A model generated the notes under the pieces. That model was not told the DNA's origin and did not search any database. It saw only the letters and a list, made by a program, of their open reading frames with translations. This document shows, piece after piece, positions 58,801 through 64,000 of a stretch of DNA of 64,000 nucleotides (position 1 is its first letter; every line of letters begins with the position of its first letter). This DNA is from Ruminococcus sp. (GTDB taxonomy: Bacteria > Bacillota > Clostridia > Oscillospirales > Ruminococcaceae): NCBI GenBank assembly GCA_017534595.1, contig JAFXVY010000089.1, forward strand, positions 62,001-126,000. Direction: 5' to 3'. The position numbers were made by a program, and so were the translations under genes.

Positions 58801-59428
58801 TTTCAAGCACCTCATTTATCATTTTAACTGTATTTTCGTTCTTGGGAGAGAAACGGTCGGCAGAGCCGTCGCCGTTCTTTATGGCATTGTATATCGTGAC
58901 GAAGTCCGCCAGAGCTGCGTCAAGGTCGTCATTCATCATGACGTAATCGTACTTCACCGAATTCGCGATCTCGGAGGCGGCATTCGCCATGCGTTTCTCG
59001 ATCGTCGCATCGTCCTCGGTGCCGCGCTTTTTGAGCCTGCGCCGAAGCTCGGCGACAGAGGGCGGGAGGATAAAGATCATCGGAGTCTCAGGTCTTTTCT
59101 CCTTGACCTGAAAGGCTCCCTGAGTCTCGATCTCAAGGATCACGTCCTTTCCCTCGGCAAGGCTGCTGTCCACGGGCTCCTTGGGAGTGCCGTAGTAATT
59201 CCCGCTGAAGCAGGCGTGCTCAAGGAAGAGATCGTCCTTTATCATCGACCTGAATTTCCGGGTCGAGATGAAGTGATAATCGGTACCGTTGACCTCGCCC
59301 TCGCGGGGAGCTCTTGTGGTGCAGGAGACGGAATAGAACATATCCTTCCCCTCGAACACCGAATGGAGTATCGTCCCTTTTCCGCAGCCCGAGGGCGCGG
59401 ATACGATTATGGTCTTAGGCTCATTCAT
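58793..59428 (-). CDS. gmk: guanylate kinase
   Basis: 211 residues, converting GMP to GDP. P-loop [10 protein letters not shown] near the start, then [16 protein letters not shown] (GMP-binding) and [15 protein letters not shown]. The ATG at 59428 has GGAGG about 9 nt upstream and overlaps the remA stop by 8 bp. The frame begins further upstream but without a ribosome site. Confidence 0.95.
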   Translation of the reverse strand: MNEPKTIIVSAPSGCGKGTILHSVFEGKDMFYSVSCTTRAPREGEVNGTDYHFISTRKFRSMIKDDLFLEHACFSGNYYGTPKEPVDSSLAEGKDVILEIETQGAFQVKEKRPETPMIFILPPSVAELRRRLKKRGTEDDATIEKRMANAASEIANSVKYDYVMMNDDLDAALADFVTIYNAIKNGDGSADRFSPKNENTVKMINEVLENA

Positions 59429-59681
59429 CGGTATCGCCCTCCGTTTCACCGGTCTCAAACCTGCCCCCGACCGTCTCGGGAGCGACTGCCGACAGGACTA
59501 CATGGTCACTGTCCATGACAAGCACGGTCCGGGTACGCCTGCCGCAGGTGGCATCTATAAGAGTGCCCTTGTCTCTGGCCTCCTGGATTATACGCTTTAC
59601 GGGAGCCGACTCGGGGGTAACAAGAGCTATCAGCCGCGCCGCCGAGACCATGTTCCCGAAGCCTATGTTTATCAGCTTCAC
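59421..59681 (-). CDS. remA: DUF370 family regulator RemA
   Basis: 86-residue small DNA-binding protein. Matches RemA through [19 protein letters not shown], the central [20 protein letters not shown] and [14 protein letters not shown]. In Bacillus RemA forms a ring that activates matrix and osmoprotection genes. The yicC-remA-gmk-rpoZ order is conserved in Firmicutes. The C-terminal acidic tail is longer than in the shortest members. Confidence 0.93.
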   Translation of the reverse strand: MKLINIGFGNMVSAARLIALVTPESAPVKRIIQEARDKGTLIDATCGRRTRTVLVMDSDHVVLSAVAPETVGGRFETGETEGDTDE

Positions 59682-59695
59682 AAAGCGCTCCTCCT

Positions 59696-60574
59696 TTATT
59701 CGATATTCTGGATCTGCTCGCGGATCTTCTCGATCTCTGATTTCATATCAACGACCATTCTTGTGATCTCGAGTTCCTGAGCCTTTGAACCCGTGGTGTT
59801 GACCTCGCGGTTCATCTCCTGAACGAGGAAGTCAAGCTTTCTGCCCACCGGCTCGCCGCTCGCGAGCAGCTCCCTGAACTGGGCGATATGGCTCCTGAGC
59901 CTTACGGTCTCCTCATCGACGGCGATCTTATCAGCGAATATTGCCGCTTCGGTAAGTATACGGTTCTCGTCGATGTTCCTGTCGCCCACGACCTCTGCGA
60001 TCTTGTCATAAAGACGTTTTCTGTAATTCTCAACAGACGCCGGGCTGAGCTTCTCGATCTTCCCGACCGTTTCCTCTATCATATCGAGGCGCGAGGATAT
60101 ATCGCTGTACATCTTCTCGCCCTCGGTGACACGCATCTCAACGAAATGCTCCAGCGCCGCCGAAGCGACCTCGCTGACCTGCTGCCAGATCTCCTCCTCA
60201 TCGTCGATGACCTTGACGACGGTGAAGACATCCGGGAGCCTCAGAACGTTGGAGAGCTTGAGATCGTCCTCAAGGCTCAGCTCGTCAGCCGAATTTCTCA
60301 GAGCATTGATATAGCCCTTCGCGATGTCCTTGTTGATCTCTATATTGGCGTTTACGCCCTCCTGATTATAGATCGAAACGGAGACCTCTACCTTGCCTCT
60401 CGAGATAGAGCCGTGCATAAAGGCCTTGAGCTTTTCGTCAAGGTAGCCGTAGGCTCTCGGGGTCTTGGCGGTGAACTCATAGTAGCGGTGATTTACCGAC
60501 CTGATCTCCACCAGTATCTCCCTTGACCCTATCACTCTTCTTTCTCTACCGAAGCCAGTCATGCTTTTTATCAT
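59696..60574 (-). CDS. YicC/YloC family endoribonuclease
   Basis: 292 residues with the family start [10 protein letters not shown], the [17 protein letters not shown] segment and the C-terminal [20 protein letters not shown] motif. YicC homologues are RNases acting on mRNA and sRNA turnover. The ATG at 60574 was chosen over a GTG three bases earlier; AAAGGA lies 9 nt before. First gene of the long operon that ends with spoVM. Confidence 0.93.
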   Translation of the reverse strand: MIKSMTGFGRERRVIGSREILVEIRSVNHRYYEFTAKTPRAYGYLDEKLKAFMHGSISRGKVEVSVSIYNQEGVNANIEINKDIAKGYINALRNSADELSLEDDLKLSNVLRLPDVFTVVKVIDDEEEIWQQVSEVASAALEHFVEMRVTEGEKMYSDISSRLDMIEETVGKIEKLSPASVENYRKRLYDKIAEVVGDRNIDENRILTEAAIFADKIAVDEETVRLRSHIAQFRELLASGEPVGRKLDFLVQEMNREVNTTGSKAQELEITRMVVDMKSEIEKIREQIQNIE

Positions 60575-60621
60575 CACGATCGTTCCTTTCGCAGAAAAGA
60601 TAGGTTATAAATCATCATTTA

Positions 60622-60650
60622 ATTATAACATTTTTCCGCCGCGATATCAA
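60622..60650 (-). promoter_or_regulatory. promoter of the yicC-to-spoVM operon
   Basis: Minus-strand TTGATA, 17 bp, TATAAT, 48 bp upstream of yicC. No further terminator was seen before the one after spoVM, although internal promoters are possible. Confidence 0.75.
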
Positions 60651-60679
60651 TAGTTGTTAACATAATTTTAAATGATATT

Positions 60680-61342
60680 TTACCTTGTATTTTCAAATTC
60701 CCGCATCAGTTCTTCAAGAGACCCGTACACCCCGCAGCAGGGGTACTCTGCGAACTCGGAAGCAGAGGTCGGGCCGGTGGTGACGGCTGCAAAATCCACC
60801 CCGGCAGCCTGCGCGGTCTCGGCGTCGATATAGCTGTCTCCGACATAGAGTATGCTCTCTTTTTCAATGCCGAGCCTGTCGGCGGCGATAAGTATGCCGT
60901 CGGGTGCCGGCTTGGGAGCGGGCATATCGTAAAGGCCGATGATCTCATCCACGGGGATCCTGCCGAAGTGCAGCTCGAAGGTCTCGACGATGCGGTATTT
61001 CATCTTTGAGGAAACGACGGCAGTCTTTATGCCCCTGCTGCGCAGCAGGTCGAGCAGCGGCAGCGCCGCGGGATAGAATAAAGTCCCGGCAGCCATATAC
61101 TTATCCGCCTGAGAGACATAGAAACGGCGCATTTCCTCACGGAGGGGGTTGTCCTTGGTGCGGGTCAGGATGTCAAAGGAGTCGAGCAGCGTCTTGCCGA
61201 TAGTCGAGAAGATCTCCCGGTCATCGGGGAGCTCATAGCCGAAATGCTCAAGGGTAAGCTTGTAGCATCTGATTATCGCCCCGGAGGAATCGCCGAGTGT
61301 CATATCGAAATCGAACAGTACTCCCTTTATCCCGCTTCTCAA
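60680..61342 (-). CDS. HAD family phosphatase (phosphoglycolate phosphatase-like)
   Basis: 220-residue haloacid dehalogenase-fold hydrolase. Motif I is DFDMTLGDSSG (nucleophile Asp11), motif II is VVSSKMKYR, and motif IV is YVGDSYIDAETAQAAG. The helical cap lies between I and II. Probable phosphoglycolate or nucleotide phosphatase, substrate unproven. The start is a TTG that overlaps the stop of the upstream GNAT remnant by 4 bp and has AGGGGAGGGG before it, so translation is coupled to that remnant. Confidence 0.88.
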   Translation of the reverse strand: MRSGIKGVLFDFDMTLGDSSGAIIRCYKLTLEHFGYELPDDREIFSTIGKTLLDSFDILTRTKDNPLREEMRRFYVSQADKYMAAGTLFYPAALPLLDLLRSRGIKTAVVSSKMKYRIVETFELHFGRIPVDEIIGLYDMPAPKPAPDGILIAADRLGIEKESILYVGDSYIDAETAQAAGVDFAAVTTGPTSASEFAEYPCCGVYGSLEELMREFENTR

Positions 61343-61548
61343 AGCCGTACCCCTCCCCTGATATTATTAGCAAAAGGATCTGTCTTTCCAGTCGGGTATT
61401 CAACGATCGACTGCCTCATCATTTCCGCGGTCTTCCCGTAAGCGGGACAACCGCCGTATCTTATATGGTCGTCACAGAACGAAGAATCGTAGATATCTGT
61501 CAGCATCTCTGCGTCTGACAGTTCTGCTTTTCTGAATTCTATGTTCAC
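61339..61548 (-). pseudogene. truncated GNAT acetyltransferase
   Basis: About 69 codons from a GTG at 61548 (GAGGAG upstream). The sequence resembles the N-terminal third of a GNAT acetyltransferase: IEFRKAELSDAEMLTDIYDS, then a YGGCPAYGKT segment. It stops before the acetyl-CoA-binding core. The frame runs straight into the HAD start. It still has a promoter and ribosome site, so it may now serve as a translated leader for the HAD gene. A genuinely short protein cannot be excluded. Confidence 0.65.
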
Positions 61549-61590
61549 AAGATACCAGCTCCTCAAAGAATAAAAACAACTACACATTTT

Positions 61591-61619
61591 ATTTTACCAC
61601 ACGATAAGTTACAAATCAA
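61591..61619 (-). promoter_or_regulatory. promoter of the GNAT remnant-HAD operon
   Basis: Minus-strand TTGATT, 17 bp, TAAAAT. Confidence 0.65.
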
Positions 61620-61629
61620 GAACAAAGTA

Positions 61630-61658
61630 TTGTCAAAACAAAACCAATGTGATATAAT
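61630..61658 (+). promoter_or_regulatory. promoter of the HD-domain gene
   Basis: TTGTCA, 17 bp, TATAAT, 22 bp before the start codon. Divergent from the promoter at 61591-61619. Confidence 0.75.
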
Positions 61659-61679
61659 AGGTCACAGGGAGGGATCGCC

Positions 61680-62279
61680 ATGTCAGATATACGTCAGCTC
61701 ATGGATAAATTCACGAGCATTTACAAAGCAAACATCACACGTCCGGGGTCGGAGAGGCTGCTTGAATACCTGCTCTCCGAGAACTCGGATTTCTTTGCCG
61801 CACCTGCCTCGACCAAGTACCACAGCGCCTATGAGGGCGGCCTCTGCGAGCACTCTATCAATGTGTACGAGTGCCTCAAGGCCTACTGTGAGCGCGAAAG
61901 GGTCAAGGACACCTACGGACTCAATGTCTCGGACGAGAGCATAGCCATCGTCGGTCTGCTGCACGACCTGTGCAAGATCAACACCTACGAGACCAGCTTC
62001 CGCAACGCCAAGAACGATCAGGGCGCTTGGGAGAAGGTGCCGTATTTTTCCTTCAACGATAACCTGCCCTACGGTCACGGCGAAAAGAGCGTGTACATCA
62101 TTTCCGGCTTCATGCGCCTGACCCGTGAGGAAGCCTTTGCGATACGCTGGCACATGGGCTTCTCCGGCGAGGAGAACAAGAACACCATCGGCAAGGCGCT
62201 GGAGATGTTCCCGCTTGCGCTGGCAGTGAATATCGCGGATATGGAGGCTACCTTCCTTATTGAGGGCGGCAAGACCTGA
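61680..62279 (+). CDS. HD-domain phosphohydrolase family protein
   Basis: 199 residues. The metal-binding pattern is visible: His in YEGGLCEHSINVYEC, the HD pair in LLHDLCKIN, then HGEKSVYII and a final D in VNIADMEATF. This resembles the HDIG/YpgQ-like hydrolases common in Clostridia. The substrate is not known; nucleotides and cyclic nucleotides are possible. AGGGAGG precedes the ATG. The deacylase gene follows 25 bp later in the same transcript. Confidence 0.85.
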   Translation: MSDIRQLMDKFTSIYKANITRPGSERLLEYLLSENSDFFAAPASTKYHSAYEGGLCEHSINVYECLKAYCERERVKDTYGLNVSDESIAIVGLLHDLCKINTYETSFRNAKNDQGAWEKVPYFSFNDNLPYGHGEKSVYIISGFMRLTREEAFAIRWHMGFSGEENKNTIGKALEMFPLALAVNIADMEATFLIEGGKT

Positions 62280-62304
62280 CAATATACGAAACGGAGAAAC
62301 AATA

Positions 62305-62775
62305 ATGTCTATCGAAAGAGTCAGAGAGTATCTCAAGGGCTTCGGCATGGAAGACCGCATCATCGAATTCGATACCTCAAGTGCTACCGTAGCGCTGGCG
62401 GCGGAGGCGCTGGGCTGTGAGCCATGCAGGATCGCAAAGTCGCTGTCCTTCAAGGCCGGCGGGAAAGCTCTGCTTGTGGTCGCGGCGGGAGATGCGAGGA
62501 TAGACAATCCAAAATACAAGGCGCAGTTCGGCGAGAAGGCAAAGATGCTCACTCCCGACGAAGCCGTTGAGCTTATCGGCCACGCGGTCGGGGGAGTATG
62601 CCCGTTCGCGGTAAACGAGGGCACGGAGATATATCTCGACAGCTCCCTCAAACGCTTTGAAACGGTGTACCCCGCCTGCGGCAGCTCCAACAGCGCAATA
62701 GAGCTGACTGTCCCCGAGCTTGAAAAGCTCTCGGGCAGCAGCAAGTGGGTAGATGTCTGCAAGCTGCCGGAGTAA
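62305..62775 (+). CDS. YbaK/EbsC family aminoacyl-tRNA deacylase
   Basis: 156 residues of the YbaK/ProX fold, which removes wrongly attached amino acids (often Cys or Ala) from tRNA-Pro. The family patterns EFDTSSATVALAAEALGCEP, IAKSLSFKAGG and the CPFAVNEGTEIYLDSSLK segment are present. The ATG at 62305 has GGAG upstream; an earlier in-frame start lies inside the previous gene. Ends at a strong terminator. Confidence 0.9.
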   Translation: MSIERVREYLKGFGMEDRIIEFDTSSATVALAAEALGCEPCRIAKSLSFKAGGKALLVVAAGDARIDNPKYKAQFGEKAKMLTPDEAVELIGHAVGGVCPFAVNEGTEIYLDSSLKRFETVYPACGSSNSAIELTVPELEKLSGSSKWVDVCKLPE

Positions 62776-62796
62776 GAACTGACAGTTGATAATAAC

Positions 62797-62825
62797 CCCC
62801 TCAGTCGGGACAGCCGGCTGAGGGG
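62797..62825. terminator. terminator between the deacylase and the ECF gene
   Basis: Perfect 8 bp stem CCCCTCAG/CTGAGGGG with a 13 nt loop. TCTGTTATTT follows on the plus strand and GGTTATTATC on the minus strand, so it may serve both converging genes. Confidence 0.75.
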
Positions 62826-62842
62826 TCTGTTATTTGTGTCTG

Positions 62843-64000
62843 TTATTCAAAGAATTCGTACTTCGTTCTGAGCCTGTCAAGCTTTTTGAGCAAGGGCGGT
62901 GCGAGGACGAACAGAAAGCCCAGCGAAGCGGCGCCGTGAATGATATCGAGGGGCAGACCCGCAGCGTAAGCCGCCGTGACCGAAGCGACTGTGACTTCGT
63001 TGTGCATGATGAAAAGCGTCGAGGGGTTGACTATCCCGCCGTAGATGACGACGGCGGCAAAGAAGCCGAACAGCGCCACGACCTCCCGCTTTTTAGGGAG
63101 CATCCCCCGGGAGAACAGCAGCCCGGATATGAACCCGACGATCCCCATTGAGAACATCTGCCAGGGTGTCCAGGGACCCTGCCCGAAGATGAAGTTTGAA
63201 AGCAGCATCGAGAGCGAGCCCACAAGAAAACCTGTCCCGCCGCCGAATGCGGCTCCCGAGATCACCACCACCGCAAGCACCGGCTTGAACTGCGGCAGCA
63301 TATAGAACGCGAGCCTTCCGGCTACCGCCGCCGCCGTCAGTACCGCAACGGCTGCGATCTCACGCGCCTTGGGGCTCCTGCCCTCAAAGAGCAGATAAAA
63401 GGGTGCCGAGGCTTCGAGCATCACAAGCAGCGAAACGAAGAGATATTTTCCGGTGTTGAGATAGGTAGCGCCGATGTAAACGGTCAGGGGTATCAGAAGC
63501 AGCATTATGACAGAAGCCGCCGCCGACCTTGCCGACACCTTTCGCCGTGCTTTGCGCTGCGGGACTGTCCTGCCGTCGGAAAAGGCAAGGGCGCCGCACA
63601 CAACGGATGCCGCCAGCAGGATATAGGGCAGCATATAATGCTCTTCAAAGAGCCCGGGTATCAGACCCATGCAGCCGGCAGCGGAAAACAGGAATGCAAA
63701 TGAAGTTATGAGCTTTGCAGCAAAGCGTGCGGGAGAGCTCTTTTTCTTTTCCGCTGTGCCGGAGGGCTTGTCGGGAGACTTCGGCGGAAGCTCGTCCGGG
63801 AGGCTTCGCTCCGGCGGGGTATATCCGAGTGCTCGGATTATGCCCTCCGCTGTGACGGCTCCGTCGATGAGCCCGCGGGACATCCTCGCTGCGGCGGTGG
63901 TGTAAAAGGTGTTCTCCGAGAAGAAACCGCAGGGCTCGGATATGCCTATCAGCTCGCCGTCGAACAGCATAGCGCACCGCCCGCAGTTCTCGGCGATGAG
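62843..64000 (-). CDS. ECF-type transporter, ATPase fused to S-component (partial, runs off the right edge)
   Basis: At least 385 residues; the 5' end is outside the window. The first 65 visible residues look like the C-terminus of an ECF/cobalt-type ABC ATPase: CGRCAMLFDGELIGISEP, then FFSENTFYTTAAARMSRG and VTAEGIIRALG. A Pro/Lys-rich linker follows, then a membrane domain with about eight hydrophobic helices. It contains FKPVLAVVVISGAAFGGG, GFLVGSLSMLLSNFIFGQGP and WQMFSMGIVGF, typical of ECF substrate-binding S components. An ATPase-S fusion would take up a vitamin or cofactor; which one is not evident. Confidence 0.8.
   Translation of the reverse strand, partial: LIAENCGRCAMLFDGELIGISEPCGFFSENTFYTTAAARMSRGLIDGAVTAEGIIRALGYTPPERSLPDELPPKSPDKPSGTAEKKKSSPARFAAKLITSFAFLFSAAGCMGLIPGLFEEHYMLPYILLAASVVCGALAFSDGRTVPQRKARRKVSARSAAASVIMLLLIPLTVYIGATYLNTGKYLFVSLLVMLEASAPFYLLFEGRSPKAREIAAVAVLTAAAVAGRLAFYMLPQFKPVLAVVVISGAAFGGGTGFLVGSLSMLLSNFIFGQGPWTPWQMFSMGIVGFISGLLFSRGMLPKKREVVALFGFFAAVVIYGGIVNPSTLFIMHNEVTVASVTAAYAAGLPLDIIHGAASLGFLFVLAPPLLKKLDRLRTKYEFFE

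Noticed and set aside
61683..62762. Minus-strand frame opposite the HD-domain and YbaK genes
   Set aside because: Both plus-strand genes carry family motifs, promoter and ribosome sites; the antisense frame has none.
1..64000. Prophage, integrative element or defence island
   Set aside because: No integrase, recombinase, transposase, phage structural gene, restriction system or CRISPR repeat was seen; gene content is almost entirely conserved core.

Overview
The window is a 64 kb stretch of core chromosome from a spore-forming anaerobe of the Clostridia, most likely the Ruminococcus/Oscillospiraceae group. The reasons are a type I dockerin on a surface LRR protein, sporulation genes (gerW/ytfJ, spoVM, a Spo0A-like regulator), Clostridia-type operons (scpAB, cdaA-cdaR, addBA, the gmk-rpoZ-priA-def-fmt-rsmB-rlmN-prpC-prkC-rsgA-thiN-spoVM series) and a moderately GC-rich composition with frequent TTG and GTG starts. 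No prophage, CRISPR array, rRNA operon or intact insertion sequence was found. Most genes lie on the minus strand.

Layout. 1-6 kb: a minus operon with a site-2 protease, scpA, scpB, a DUF2953 protein, a small membrane protein, gerW and a D-Ala-D-Ala carboxypeptidase, then rpmB. 6-11 kb: an LtaS-type sulfatase and a large BspA-like LRR protein with a dockerin. 11-13 kb: rplM-rpsI, a barstar-like protein and a PTS EIIA-like protein. 13.3-15.6 kb: an ABC-F ATPase on the plus strand whose leader carries a 216 bp MITE-like element. 15.6-16 kb: four tRNAs (Val, Asp, Gly, Cys). 16-24 kb: yerC, a methyltransferase, hslO, a lipoprotein, engB, lon and a membrane protein. 23.9-24.6 kb: a Spo0A-like protein with a degenerate receiver. 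24.9-30.4 kb: an FAD oxidoreductase, the c-di-AMP genes cdaA-cdaR, and a cysteine desulfurase with a DUF3343 partner. 30.5-34 kb: a heterodimeric ABC exporter. 34-42 kb: a PAP2 phosphatase and addB-addA. 42-47.3 kb: a two-component system in line with a split cobalamin-dependent methionine synthase. 47.4-47.65 kb: an unannotated structured RNA candidate. 47.7-60.6 kb: the long yicC-to-spoVM operon. 60.7-64 kb: a HAD phosphatase behind a truncated GNAT gene, an HD-domain protein, a YbaK-type deacylase and a partial ECF ATPase/S-component fusion.

The genes cover translation and its quality control, cell-envelope synthesis, c-di-AMP and Ser/Thr phosphosignalling, recombination repair and sporulation. 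The least ordinary items are the rod-shaped RNA locus at 47.45-47.65 kb, the MITE-like element placed between the ABC-F promoter and gene, the pseudo-receiver Spo0A paralogue, and rlmN and DUF2953 genes whose best initiation sites are not standard start codons. Others are an EIIA protein without its phosphoryl-accepting histidine and a ScpA with a long acidic tail. All promoter, terminator and hairpin calls come from reading the sequence by eye. Family assignments rest on recognised motifs, not on database searches.
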